Of a stretch of 50,432 bases of DNA, positions 6,981 to 16,982 are shown piece after piece (the stretch's first letter is position 1; every line of letters starts with the position of its first letter). The notes under the pieces are model-generated. The model worked only from the letters and a program-made list of their open reading frames with translations, was not told where the DNA came from and searched no databases. This stretch comes from Saprospiraceae bacterium. Lineage in GTDB: Bacteria > Bacteroidota > Bacteroidia > Chitinophagales > Saprospiraceae. A program made the translations under genes and the position numbers. Where the stretch lies: contig JABDMH010000135.1 of NCBI GenBank assembly GCA_013001595.1, forward strand, positions 1-50,432, written 5' to 3'.

Positions 6981-9728
6981 ATGAACATGAAATATGTCTA
7001 TGAGTTTGGTGCTCCAAAAACCGATGGCAACAGTACGATGAAAAACCTCTTAGGAGGAAAAGGTGCCAATTTAGCTGAGATGTGTCTAATTGGGATGCCC
7101 GTACCCCCTGGATTTACCATTTCCACGGAAGCCTGTACACATTACTATTCAAAGGGTAAAGAGGAATTATTGGCATTGGTAAGAGATGAAATGGCCAGCG
7201 CGGTCAAATCATTGGAATCTAAGACTGGCAAGCTGTTCGGTGATGTGAGCAACCCATTACTTCTTTCGGTCAGATCTGGGGCCAGAATATCAATGCCCGG
7301 AATGATGGATACCGTCCTGAATCTAGGTATTAATGACGAAGTAGTAGAAGGAATGGCAAAAAACCCAGACCAGGAAAGACTAGCCTGGGATTCATACCGC
7401 AGATTCATCCATATGTATGGAGATGTGGTCATGGCCATGAAACCGATATTAAAAGATGATCCAGATCCCTTTGAAGAAATCATCAATAAGTTAAAAAAGG
7501 AGCGAAACATTCAAGAAGACAATCAGCTCACAACAGCTGACCTCAAGAATCTATGCCAACTCTATAGAGATAAGATAAAGGAGCGCATAGGACAAGACGT
7601 TCCTCAGGATCCCTGGGAGCAATTAGATCATTCAGTAATGGCAGTCTTCGATAGTTGGATGGGAAAACGTGCCATTCAATATCGAAAAATCAACAACATT
7701 CCTTCTGACTGGGGCACAGCGGTCAATGTTCAAGCCATGGTATTTGGCAACATCAATGATGACTCTGCAACAGGCGTGGCCTTCACTAGAGATCCAGCTA
7801 CGGGTGAAAAGCAATTTACTGGAGAATATTTGATCAACGCACAGGGTGAAGATGTGGTAGCTGGCATCCGAACACCTCTGCAGATCACCAAAATCGGATC
7901 TCAACGATGGGCTGAAAGGGCAGTCGTTTCAGAAGAAGAACGATTGGCCAAATATGCATCATTGGAAGAACAAATGCCGAAGATGTATCAGGAACTTTTT
8001 GCAGCACAAAATGCCTTAGAACAGCACTATCGGGACATGCAGGACCTGGAATTCACCATCGAGAATCAAAAACTTTGGATTCTCCAGACGCGTACGGGCA
8101 AGCGAACAGGTCAAGCCATGTTGAACATCTCCATGGACATGCTAGATGAAGGTCTTATATCAGTAGAAGAAGCCATCAATCGTAATGAAGCAGCCAAGTT
8201 TGATGAACTGTTGCACCCAGTTTTTGAAAAGGATGCTTTGGAAAAAGCCAATCTTCTTGCGCAGGGTCTACCAGCATCCCCTGGTGCAGCTACCGGTCAA
8301 GTCGTCTTCTTTGCTGAAGATGCAGAAGAATGGACGAACGCCGACAAAAAAGTCATACTAGTAAGAATAGAAACTTCACCTGAAGATGTCCAGGGCATGC
8401 ATGTTGCGCAAGGAATTCTAACCAGCCGAGGTGGAATGACTTCCCATGCAGCTGTGGTAGCCCGAGGAATGGGAAAATGTTGTATTTCTGGAGCAGGTAG
8501 TTTGCACATAAACTATCAACAACGAAAGATGGAAGTGGATGGAATCGAGATCAAGGAAGGAGATTGGATTTCATTGGATGGCACCTCAGGCATCGTCTAC
8601 CAAGGCAAGATCGACACGATGATCAGCACCATGGAGGATTCTTTTGCCACCCTTATGGACCTATCAACGAAGCACTCGAAAATGAGGGTCCTGGCCAATG
8701 CCGACACACCTGAAGACGCAGCGGTAGCAAGGAATTTTGGCGCCGAAGGAATCGGACTTTGCCGGACAGAGCACATGTTCTTTCAGGAAGGCCGCATTGA
8801 ATTGGTACGCAAGATGATTTTGGCCGATGATGAAGCAGGTCGAGTGGCAGCACTTGACAAATTGCTACCGATTCAACGTCAGGATTTTGAAGAAATCTTA
8901 TCTGCTATGGAAGGTCTACCGGTAACCATCCGATTGTTAGATCCTCCATTACATGAGTTTTTACCTCAGGATGAGGAAAATGAACGGCAGCTTGCAGAGA
9001 AAATGGGCATTACCTACGAGGAAGTTTTGGAGAAAGTTGATACCCTGCACGAGTTGAATCCTATGCTCGGGCATAGAGGTTGTAGACTTGCCAACACGTA
9101 CCCGGAGATTTCCATGATGCAGGCCAGGGCAATTCTGGAGGCAGCGTTAAAACTCAAACAGGCAGGAAAAATTGTCTTTCCAGAGATCATGATTCCACTT
9201 GCTGGCACCAGTCGGGAAGTCTTTCTACAGATCGACATCATCAATGAAACAGCCGAAAAAGTATTCGAAGAAGCGAATGACCGGGTTGATTTCAAGATAG
9301 GCACCATGATCGAAATTCCACGTGCAGCACTTGTGGCAGATCGATTTGCCACGAGGGTGGATTTCTTCTCCTTTGGTACCAACGATCTGACGCAAATGAC
9401 CTACGGCTTTTCTAGGGATGATTTTGCTAAATTCTTGCCTATTTATTTAAAGAAAGGCATACTCAAATTTGATCCTTTTACAAGCATCGATCCATATGGT
9501 GTTGGGGAATTGGTGGAAATCGGTACAAAAAGAGGCCGATCCATCCGTCCTGATCTAAAAGTCGGGGTTTGTGGCGAACATGGTGGTGACCCGGCATCAA
9601 TCCGTTTTTTCCAAGGTGTTGGGCTAGACTACGTTAGCTGCTCCCCCTACCGGGTGCCAATAGCCCGACTAGTTGCCGCTCAGGCCAATTTGGCAGAGGT
9701 TAAGGTGCCAGCGGAGATTCCATCATAA
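6981..9728 (+). CDS. ppdK: Pyruvate, phosphate dikinase
   Basis: The enzyme interconverts pyruvate, ATP and phosphate with phosphoenolpyruvate, AMP and pyrophosphate in the cytosol. All 915 residues fit the family. The N-terminal ATP-grasp domain begins with the LLGGKGANLAEM region. The swivelling phosphohistidine domain has GGMTSHAAVV with His489. The C-terminal PEP-binding barrel has GLCRTEHMFF, GTNDLTQMTYG and the catalytic Cys864 in VCGEHGG. It starts 39 bases after the Crp/Fnr gene on the same strand and ends with a clear terminator. It is slightly longer than bacterial relatives of about 880 residues, but no motif is missing. Confidence 0.97.
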   Translation: MNMKYVYEFGAPKTDGNSTMKNLLGGKGANLAEMCLIGMPVPPGFTISTEACTHYYSKGKEELLALVRDEMASAVKSLESKTGKLFGDVSNPLLLSVRSGARISMPGMMDTVLNLGINDEVVEGMAKNPDQERLAWDSYRRFIHMYGDVVMAMKPILKDDPDPFEEIINKLKKERNIQEDNQLTTADLKNLCQLYRDKIKERIGQDVPQDPWEQLDHSVMAVFDSWMGKRAIQYRKINNIPSDWGTAVNVQAMVFGNINDDSATGVAFTRDPATGEKQFTGEYLINAQGEDVVAGIRTPLQITKIGSQRWAERAVVSEEERLAKYASLEEQMPKMYQELFAAQNALEQHYRDMQDLEFTIENQKLWILQTRTGKRTGQAMLNISMDMLDEGLISVEEAINRNEAAKFDELLHPVFEKDALEKANLLAQGLPASPGAATGQVVFFAEDAEEWTNADKKVILVRIETSPEDVQGMHVAQGILTSRGGMTSHAAVVARGMGKCCISGAGSLHINYQQRKMEVDGIEIKEGDWISLDGTSGIVYQGKIDTMISTMEDSFATLMDLSTKHSKMRVLANADTPEDAAVARNFGAEGIGLCRTEHMFFQEGRIELVRKMILADDEAGRVAALDKLLPIQRQDFEEILSAMEGLPVTIRLLDPPLHEFLPQDEENERQLAEKMGITYEEVLEKVDTLHELNPMLGHRGCRLANTYPEISMMQARAILEAALKLKQAGKIVFPEIMIPLAGTSREVFLQIDIINETAEKVFEEANDRVDFKIGTMIEIPRAALVADRFATRVDFFSFGTNDLTQMTYGFSRDDFAKFLPIYLKKGILKFDPFTSIDPYGVGELVEIGTKRGRSIRPDLKVGVCGEHGGDPASIRFFQGVGLDYVSCSPYRVPIARLVAAQANLAEVKVPAEIPS

Positions 9729-9775
9729 ACAAAAGACTAGTTAGTAAGTATTTAGCGTTTTAATCACGTAAAAGT

Positions 9776-9804
9776 GCCCGTCCTTTCAAATGGACGGGCC
9801 TTTT
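9776..9804 (+). terminator. Rho-independent terminator of ppdK
   Basis: An 8-bp perfect GC-rich stem, GCCCGTCC with GGACGGGC, closes an 8-base loop. It is followed by C and TTTT, 48 bases after the ppdK stop codon. Confidence 0.9.
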
Positions 9805-9981
9805 AATTACCTCGAAATTTAAAGTAACAATTTGCTGATCCAACATGATGAGTCTAGTCGTGCACTAATCTTCTACCCTTTTCAAGAACATACCTTCTCT
9901 AGGTGGCGTTTATCATACGAACAATATACTTTAACCGAGGCTTTTACACCTTTTAGATTTCGTATTCAATATTTAATGCTG

Positions 9982-10911
9982 ATGAAATACGCACTTCCTT
10001 CCATGTTGCTATTTTTTTTAGCGGCTTGTCAGACTAACATTAACCCTTATCAAAGTCAAGCCATTCATACGTCCATGATGGATTCCGACCAATGGTCGGA
10101 ATACTGGTATGCCGGAGAAGCTGAGATCAGTGTATACGAAGGTGATCAAACTCGCTACTCAGAGAGGCACCCAGGAAAAGCCGTCTTGATATTTGTGACC
10201 GAAGACTTTCTCACTGACGAACAGGTTAAGAATGAATCCGGCCAGCAAGAAAATAGTGCAAGTGTGCTCAAAACAAATCTTGCTCTGGACTTCACCACAG
10301 GGATTTATGACTACAACATAATGAATTCCGTGTTCACTCCTATAGACCAGCGCAAGCATCCCAACACATTAAAAATCACAACTTCCGTGCAAGATTGGTG
10401 TGGACAGAGCTTTGTGCAACTCAACCATAAGGGAAATAAATATCAAGTGCAACTACTCTCCTATTTTGAAAAGGAAGGAGATGCCAACTACAAAGTGGAG
10501 AACAGAGTGACGGAAGATGAGCTGCTAAACCGCATTCGCTTAAATCCTAATACACTCCCAACGGGCAAATTCGAAATCATTCCCGGCACCATCTTTTCCC
10601 TTCTTAAACATGTACCACTAGAACCAGTGACAGTAGAGGCCACTCAGGGAAAATACTCAGGTAGGGATATGCACGGTGCAAATCTACAGCAATATGTCTT
10701 GCAATTTGATTCCTTCGATCGAACCCTAGCATTCATCTATGAAGCTGAATTCCCGCATGCCATCGTGGGGTGGAAAGATGCCTATCCCTCGGTTGTAAGT
10801 GGAGAGAAGTTAACCACCGTCTATCGCCGTGTATCCACCATTAAATCACCCTATTGGTCAAAGCATGACTTAGAACATATGCCCTTGCGCGCTGAAATAG
10901 GTCTGGACTAG
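9982..10911 (+). CDS. Conserved Bacteroidota lipoprotein
   Basis: The protein has 309 residues from the ATG at 9982, whose product starts with a lipoprotein signal ending LAAC. An upstream in-frame TTG at 9832 would bury this signal inside the protein, so I reject that longer start. The mature part contains the YWYAGEAEISVY and VLIFVTEDF stretches. These resemble a conserved Bacteroidota lipoprotein family that I recall being labelled, probably wrongly, as a Maf-like septum inhibitor. No catalytic motif is visible. It stands alone between the ppdK terminator and the dynamin-like gene. Confidence 0.75.
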   Translation: MKYALPSMLLFFLAACQTNINPYQSQAIHTSMMDSDQWSEYWYAGEAEISVYEGDQTRYSERHPGKAVLIFVTEDFLTDEQVKNESGQQENSASVLKTNLALDFTTGIYDYNIMNSVFTPIDQRKHPNTLKITTSVQDWCGQSFVQLNHKGNKYQVQLLSYFEKEGDANYKVENRVTEDELLNRIRLNPNTLPTGKFEIIPGTIFSLLKHVPLEPVTVEATQGKYSGRDMHGANLQQYVLQFDSFDRTLAFIYEAEFPHAIVGWKDAYPSVVSGEKLTTVYRRVSTIKSPYWSKHDLEHMPLRAEIGLD

Positions 10912-10987
10912 ATAGATCGATCTTCGCCACGCTTGAGTTGTAGGATATCTACTTACTACCTTACTATGGCTTTCGTATTTTTGGAGC

Positions 10988-12721
10988 ATGAAAGGAGTGC
11001 TAGATGAAAGGATAGTTACCTTGCGTACCAAAATCTCAGGTCTCGTCCATGACCTATTGGATCTGAGTAAAGACATTGGCCATCAGAAGTTGGAGGCTAC
11101 GATAACGGATCTGAAGGATCGCATTGAGGAACCCTTTATGTTTGTGATCGTCGGAGAAGTCAAGGCTGGAAAAAGCCGCTTTATCAATGCCCTACTAGAG
11201 TCAGAGACCGATATCTGTAAAGTGGCTCCTTCTCCAATGACAGACACCATCCAGCAGATCCTATATGGAGAAACCGCTCATGAGGAGATCATTAATTCCT
11301 ATCTAAAAAAAATCTATCAGCCTGTTGACATTCTACGTGAAATAGCCATTGTAGACACGCCTGGCACAAACACCATCATCGAGCATCATCAGGAAATCAC
11401 AGAAAGGTTTATACCCGGAGCAGACCTTATTGTATTTGTATTTGAAGCAAAAAATCCATACCGAAAATCAGCTTGGCAATTTTTTGATTTTATCCATGAT
11501 GACTGGAGAAAAAAAATCATATTTATCCTTCAACAAAAGGATTTGATGCCAGACCAAGACCTGGCGATTAATAAAGAGGGGGTGTCTAAACAAGCGAAAG
11601 AAAAAGGAATAGCAGATCCTATAGTTTTTGCTGTTTCGGCAAAACTGGAGCAAGAAGGTCAATTGTCTGAAAGTGGTTATCAAGAATTAAGAAAATTTAT
11701 TAATGATAAAGTCACTGGTGGCAAAGCTCCTTTGCTAAAGCTGCAAAGTAATTTAGATACCACGCACAGTATATCGATAAAAATCCGAGAGGGATTGGAT
11801 CTACGTAAAAAACAGCTTGAAGTGGACGAGGCATTCAGATCAGATATTAGAGAAACCCTTGACAAACAAATGCAAATTTCACATGACCAAGTAGATATGC
11901 TGGTAGAAAATCTATTGGCAGGATATGATACAACCATGCGAGAAAAAACGGACGAACTCAGTGCCGTACTTTCATTGGGTGCAGTGCTGCGCCGGTCTTT
12001 TTCCTCGATGTTTTCAAAAAATCCTTCCATTAAGGATTGGCTCACAAACTTTGCTGGTGAGATGGAAGAAAATCTAAATAATCGACTACAGCAAAAATTG
12101 AACGACAGGGTGCTAGACCTAGCTGAGTCTATTCAACAAATGGGTCAGATCATTGACCTAAAAATCAGATCGAGTGAAACCATTCTTAAGAATGATCATG
12201 AAATATTTAGCGACATAGCCGAAAAAAGGGCCAGCATCCTCACTGAACTCCAGGAAACTTTTAGGACCTTTCTCAATAATTCAGACAATTTTAAAGATGA
12301 AGCGATTTTTTCTCAAAAAGACAAGATGTCTCCTACTTTGGCCACAGGCGGTGGCATAGCGGTTGTCGGAGTTATCTTAACCATAGTCACCAATGGAATG
12401 GTTTTCGACATTACCGGTGGTGTGTTGACTGCCGTTGGATTTCTTTTTGCCGGTGTAAGCCTGGGACTACAGAAAAGGAAAATTATGAAGAAATTCAAGG
12501 CTGAAGTGGCAACCGGAAGAAGTAAACTGCAGGATGAGGTTACCCAGCGCCTCAGACATTATGTCGAATTTGTGCGGCAGCAAATCGAGGATAACTTTGA
12601 AAAATTTGATCAAATGCTACAATCCGAAAGGGAGGCTTTGGACAAACTGTTCACCCATCTGGCAAAGATCGAAAAGCAGACCCATGAATTGGAGCAGGAA
12701 CTTACAACGGTAAATGCTTAG
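10988..12721 (+). CDS. Dynamin-like GTPase
   Basis: The protein has 577 residues. The P-loop GEVKAGKS is at 56-63. The G3 motif DTPG is in VDTPGTNT near residue 121, and a degenerate G4-like QQKD follows. Long helical segments come next, and two hydrophobic stretches around 445-490 could insert into a membrane. A coiled-coil C-terminus completes the bacterial dynamin pattern. Such proteins bind and remodel membranes in response to stress or during division. It follows the lipoprotein gene by 76 bases, and its own role in this cell is unknown. Confidence 0.88.
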   Translation: MKGVLDERIVTLRTKISGLVHDLLDLSKDIGHQKLEATITDLKDRIEEPFMFVIVGEVKAGKSRFINALLESETDICKVAPSPMTDTIQQILYGETAHEEIINSYLKKIYQPVDILREIAIVDTPGTNTIIEHHQEITERFIPGADLIVFVFEAKNPYRKSAWQFFDFIHDDWRKKIIFILQQKDLMPDQDLAINKEGVSKQAKEKGIADPIVFAVSAKLEQEGQLSESGYQELRKFINDKVTGGKAPLLKLQSNLDTTHSISIKIREGLDLRKKQLEVDEAFRSDIRETLDKQMQISHDQVDMLVENLLAGYDTTMREKTDELSAVLSLGAVLRRSFSSMFSKNPSIKDWLTNFAGEMEENLNNRLQQKLNDRVLDLAESIQQMGQIIDLKIRSSETILKNDHEIFSDIAEKRASILTELQETFRTFLNNSDNFKDEAIFSQKDKMSPTLATGGGIAVVGVILTIVTNGMVFDITGGVLTAVGFLFAGVSLGLQKRKIMKKFKAEVATGRSKLQDEVTQRLRHYVEFVRQQIEDNFEKFDQMLQSEREALDKLFTHLAKIEKQTHELEQELTTVNA

Positions 12722-12737
12722 TCTCTTCGATCAATAA

Positions 12738-13895
12738 GTGCCAATTCTAGGGCATTTTGTAACTTACTCGGAGAAACCAATTATAGTGCCTGCAACGAAC
12801 GTCTCCAAACGAATTTTATCCATTGATGCGCTCCGTGGTTTTGACATGCTCTTCATCTCCGGTGCTGGTACTTTCCTTGCACTGCTGGAAGGAAAGTCAA
12901 ACTGGGGCTGGGTAGATGCTGTAGCTCATCAGATGACCCATCCAGCTTGGCATGGATTCACCTTTTACGATTTTATTTTTCCTCTGTTCCTATTTATTGC
13001 GGGAGTTTCTCTCACTTTTTCCATTAAATCTGCGCTGGGAAGAGGCATGTCAAAATCAGAAATCTATCGCAAGGTGTTCTTAAGGATGATCATCTTAATG
13101 CTCCTTGGTTATCTCTACAAAAATGCACCGATACCGTTTTTCGAACCTTCCCAGATTCGATTTAGTAGTGTCCTGGGTAGAATTGGTTTTGCGGTATTCG
13201 TTACCACTCTGGTCTACTTAAATTTCAAAAAGAAAGGTAGGATCATTTGGATTGCCGGTATTCTTCTTGCCTATTACGCAATGTTGTATCTGATTCCCGT
13301 ACCGGGATATGGAGCTGGCGACTTATCTTTTGAAGGAAATCTAGTTGGATGGATTGATCGCACTTTTATGCCCGGACGTTTGATTCAAGGAACATATGAC
13401 GAGCTGGCCATCCTTACTGAACTGCCATCTATGTGTCTTACCATGATGGGGGCCTTTGCCGGTGATATCATAGGAAGTAAGAGACCAGCAGTAGAACGGG
13501 GAAAACTCCTTTTAGGAATCGGCGGAGTCGTGCTCATAATGGGGCTATTATGGAGTCTTCATTTTCCAATAAACAAACACCTTTGGACGAGTTCCTTCAT
13601 ATTGTTGACGGGAGGCATGGCTTTTTTAGCCCTAGCCATGTTTTACTGGATAATTGACATATGGGGTTATACCAAGTGGGCTTTTTTCTTTAAGGTGATC
13701 GGTATGAATTCTCTGTTGATTTATCTTGCATACCGATTTATTGACTTTAGACATACTGCCCATCTCCTTTTCTCCGGTCTATATGCTCCAGCTGCCGAGC
13801 GATGGCATGAGGTTATTGAAGCCTTAGGTGCGCTCGCTTTGGTCTGGTTATTTCTCTACTTTATGTATAGACAAAGGTTCTTTCTCAAAATCTAA
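12738..13895 (+). CDS. Heparan-alpha-glucosaminide N-acetyltransferase-like membrane protein (NagX/DUF5009 type)
   Basis: The protein has 385 residues and about ten hydrophobic helices. The N-terminal signature SIDALRGFDMLFI and the FPLFLFIAGVSL helix are typical of the DUF5009/NagX and human HGSNAT group. Members transfer or are thought to transfer acetyl groups to amino sugars across a membrane. No ATG is available; GTG at 12738 is used here and GTG at 12786 is a credible alternative just ahead of the conserved region. It starts 16 bases after the dynamin-like gene and converges with a sulfatase gene. Confidence 0.82.
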   Translation: MPILGHFVTYSEKPIIVPATNVSKRILSIDALRGFDMLFISGAGTFLALLEGKSNWGWVDAVAHQMTHPAWHGFTFYDFIFPLFLFIAGVSLTFSIKSALGRGMSKSEIYRKVFLRMIILMLLGYLYKNAPIPFFEPSQIRFSSVLGRIGFAVFVTTLVYLNFKKKGRIIWIAGILLAYYAMLYLIPVPGYGAGDLSFEGNLVGWIDRTFMPGRLIQGTYDELAILTELPSMCLTMMGAFAGDIIGSKRPAVERGKLLLGIGGVVLIMGLLWSLHFPINKHLWTSSFILLTGGMAFLALAMFYWIIDIWGYTKWAFFFKVIGMNSLLIYLAYRFIDFRHTAHLLFSGLYAPAAERWHEVIEALGALALVWLFLYFMYRQRFFLKI

Positions 13896-13909
13896 AGGGT
13901 CTTGGTCTA

Positions 13910-15601
13910 CTAGTTGGGTCGAGGAATGGCACCTGTTTTCTCTGCCCAAGTAAGCCACATAGTAGCCATCCGCCCCACGATTTCGGGATTTGCGCTTGCT
14001 AGATCTGTCGTCTCTGTACGGTCAGCGTCCATATCAAATAATTCCCATTGTTCGGCAGGCAAATTGTCCAATTTGTCCCACTTAAATGGTTTTCCTTTAT
14101 CTGCTTTGGAGACCAACTTCCATTTGCCCATGCGCACAGCTCGATTGCCCTCATGCTCCCAGTAGATTGCTTCGCGCTCCAATGGATCATCGCTAAATAC
14201 CGGCAGCAGACTTTTTCCAGCTAAGGGTGTAATGGGTTTTCCCTGGTAGGTTGTCGGATATTGGGCCCCGCTGACATCTACACATGTAGCCATGATGTCG
14301 ATGAGATGCGATGGTTCCGTTCGGAAATCTCCCTTTGCCTCAATACCCTCAGGCCAATGGACGATTAATGGTGTCGAAATGCCTCCTTCATGTACCCAAT
14401 GTTTATATTCTCGAAAAGGTGTATTGCTGGCATTGGCCCAGTTTTTACCGTAGGCTGTAAAACCTTCCGGTGGTCCAGGCCAAGCTTCCCGCATCACTTT
14501 GACGGGTCTCCCATCACGTGTAAAAAGAGGAATCATATTGGTCTGCAGAGCCCCTGCTTCCATCGGCTGTATTTCATCAGAAGGATTTGACTCCCTCGAG
14601 CCCAACTCCTCCGCACAGGCTCCATTGTCTTGCAAGAAAAAGACCAGGGTATTTTCCAATTCACCCCTCGACTTCAACATTTCAATGACGCGACCAATTC
14701 CCTGATCCATTAAATCGACCATGGCAGCATAGACCTCCATATTTGCTAATTCCCAGTCACGATCTTCAATGTCGTCGCTCCATGGCTCTACAAAAGAATC
14801 CCTTTCGGTCATCTGCCATTCTGGCTCTATCAAACCCATTTCCAGCATCCGCTCGTACCGCTGCTTCCTCATTTCGTCCCAACCCTCATCATATTTACGC
14901 TTGTATTTAGCAACTGCATCGGCTGGAGCATGCATCGGCCAATGTGCCGCTGTATAGGATAGATAGAGAAAATATGGACTATCTGATTGATGCTCACTAA
15001 TGCATTCTAAAGCATAATTGGTAAAATCGGTCGTGCAGTAAAATCCCTCTCTAGGGGCTATGTAATCATTGTCCTCGGTCAGTGATCGAGGATCATACAA
15101 ACTCCCGGCACCTGAAATCATCCCAAAGAATCGATCGAAACCTCGCTGCCTTGGCCAGTTGTGCTTTTTCGGATTCTCTAGCTCATATGGAGTCACGTGC
15201 CACTTTCCACTCATATAAGTGGCATAATCCGCAGATTTCAATACTTCGGCAATGGTAACCGCTTGATCGCTTAAATCTCCCTGATATGCTGATGTACCAC
15301 GATCGCTCACCATATGGCCAATGCCTGCTTGCTGGGGGTACAGCCCTGTCAGTAGAGAGGCTCGCGTCGGGCAACATCGGGCCGTGTTGTAAAATTGTGT
15401 AAACCTTAATCCCTGAGCTGCCAGTGCATCTAAATGTGGTGTATTGATTTCTCCACCATAGCAACCAATATCGGAGTAACCCATGTCATCTGACATGATC
15501 AATATTATGTTGGGCCTTTTCGGCGTATCCTCATGTTGATTACTATTGCAGCTAAAAAATATCAATAGTGTGGCAAAAAATATAGTACTTACAGATTTCA
15601 T
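13910..15601 (-). CDS. Arylsulfatase, S1 family, lipoprotein
   Basis: The enzyme hydrolyses a sulfate ester, probably on a carbohydrate outside the inner membrane. From the ATG at 15599-15601 it has 563 residues and a lipoprotein signal ending FFSC. A start 57 bases further upstream would hide the signal. The metal-binding N-terminus IILIMSDDMGYSDIG and the formylglycine signature CCPTR within ARCCPTRASLLTG are intact. HWP and GKW motifs further along also fit. No sulfatase-maturing enzyme is encoded in the window. The gene diverges from the alginate-lyase-family gene with 81 bases between them, suggesting shared control. Confidence 0.93.
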   Translation of the reverse strand: MKSVSTIFFATLLIFFSCNSNQHEDTPKRPNIILIMSDDMGYSDIGCYGGEINTPHLDALAAQGLRFTQFYNTARCCPTRASLLTGLYPQQAGIGHMVSDRGTSAYQGDLSDQAVTIAEVLKSADYATYMSGKWHVTPYELENPKKHNWPRQRGFDRFFGMISGAGSLYDPRSLTEDNDYIAPREGFYCTTDFTNYALECISEHQSDSPYFLYLSYTAAHWPMHAPADAVAKYKRKYDEGWDEMRKQRYERMLEMGLIEPEWQMTERDSFVEPWSDDIEDRDWELANMEVYAAMVDLMDQGIGRVIEMLKSRGELENTLVFFLQDNGACAEELGSRESNPSDEIQPMEAGALQTNMIPLFTRDGRPVKVMREAWPGPPEGFTAYGKNWANASNTPFREYKHWVHEGGISTPLIVHWPEGIEAKGDFRTEPSHLIDIMATCVDVSGAQYPTTYQGKPITPLAGKSLLPVFSDDPLEREAIYWEHEGNRAVRMGKWKLVSKADKGKPFKWDKLDNLPAEQWELFDMDADRTETTDLASANPEIVGRMATMWLTWAEKTGAIPRPN

Positions 15602-15682
15602 GAATATGTCTTTATCTAAAGGTATGGCTTCACCTCCTAAATTCAATGTTCCCTTCAACCAATAATAAATATTTTCGCCCGT

Positions 15683-16921
15683 ATGAAATTATCCAGTTCC
15701 AAGTTTGCTATTCTGACTAAGACGGTATTGCTCCTGCTATCGTGTCAATTCCAATTATTCGCTCAGTCTTCCAATCAATCGAGCAAGCCCCTTTTGCTCT
15801 ACGGTGATTTTACTCATATGCAAACATGCAAGAGCACACAGACAATAGATCAAGATGTGCAGCAACTTGTCCAAATCTTGCTCAACGATGCTGATACCAT
15901 TTTAGATATAACCTCACCGTCAGTCATGGACAAGGGCTTCACACCTCCAAGTGGCGATAAGCATGATTATATGAGTCAAGGTCCCTATTGGTGGCCTGAT
16001 CCAACTAAGGCAGACGGCCTACCTTATATTAGACGGGATGGAGAGGTGAATCCAGAGCGTGCCAAATTTACGGATCGGGCCAATCTAAGCAAGCTTATCA
16101 GTTCAGTAACTACTTTAAGCAGGGCCTACTTTTTCTCCGAGGATGAAAAATATGCCCAAAAAGCCATCGACTTCTTGCAAACTTGGTTCTTAGACTCGGC
16201 AACCAGCATGAACCCCCACCTAGAATTCGGCCAAGCCATCCCTGGGCGAACTAGTGGCCGTGGTATCGGCATTATCGAAACTAGTGACATCGGAAAAATA
16301 GCAGATGCGGTACAACTACTAAGGGCATCATCAAGATGGTCAGATGAAATGAATGCAGGCATGATATTTTGGATGAAAGCCTATCTCGAATGGCTTATGA
16401 CCAGCGAAAAAGGCCAAGATGAATCTCTTCACCCAAATAATCATGGTACTTGGTACAATGTGCAAGCAGCCATGTTGGCCATATTTACAGGGCAGGAAAC
16501 AATTGCTAAAAACATTGTTGAAACATCCAAGCAAACCAGACTGGATGCTCATATTGAGGCGAACGGAAGCCAACCTAAAGAAATCGCTCGGACAAGATCC
16601 TTTAGCTACAGTACCATGAACTTACTTGGATTGTTTCAGTTGGCATTAATTGGTGAGAAGCTGGGCATTGATTTATGGCATTACAAAAACATACATGGGG
16701 TTAGCTTGCAGAAAGCCCTCGATTTTCTGATACCTGCCGCATCTGGTCAAACATCTTGGCCCCACCCACAAATTAAACCCATTTCTCCCATTAGAATGAT
16801 CCCGCATTTGGTCCATGCTTCTCGTGTCTACAGTCCCTCATATGGAAAGATCGCTAAAACCATAATTGATAAACATCAGCCCAATAGCATCGTCCAGTTA
16901 ATTTATCCCATTCAGATCTAA
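15683..16921 (+). CDS. Secreted alginate-lyase-family polysaccharide lyase
   Basis: The protein has 412 residues with a Sec signal ending near residue 28 (QLFAQ). The body is an all-helical toroid-like sequence with the hallmark SQGPYWWPDP motif near residue 100. The likely catalytic segment is HPNNHGTWYNVQ near residue 255, and a conserved Tyr lies in SFSYSTMNL. This matches the alginate lyase superfamily (PL5/PL38-type), which cleaves uronate polymers by beta-elimination. The substrate cannot be set from sequence alone; alginate, glucuronan or a related polymer are possible. The neighbouring sulfatase suggests that the polymer is sulfated. Confidence 0.82.
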   Translation: MKLSSSKFAILTKTVLLLLSCQFQLFAQSSNQSSKPLLLYGDFTHMQTCKSTQTIDQDVQQLVQILLNDADTILDITSPSVMDKGFTPPSGDKHDYMSQGPYWWPDPTKADGLPYIRRDGEVNPERAKFTDRANLSKLISSVTTLSRAYFFSEDEKYAQKAIDFLQTWFLDSATSMNPHLEFGQAIPGRTSGRGIGIIETSDIGKIADAVQLLRASSRWSDEMNAGMIFWMKAYLEWLMTSEKGQDESLHPNNHGTWYNVQAAMLAIFTGQETIAKNIVETSKQTRLDAHIEANGSQPKEIARTRSFSYSTMNLLGLFQLALIGEKLGIDLWHYKNIHGVSLQKALDFLIPAASGQTSWPHPQIKPISPIRMIPHLVHASRVYSPSYGKIAKTIIDKHQPNSIVQLIYPIQI

Positions 16922-16982
16922 ACCACCTTTTGTGATGCAACTGATCACTATTTTGTTCTTTACTAATCTATAGAGGCCCTTA

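Noticed and set aside
9832-9981. N-terminal extension of the lipoprotein at 9982
   Set aside because: It starts at a TTG soon after the ppdK terminator and would bury a good lipoprotein signal; the region more likely holds a promoter.
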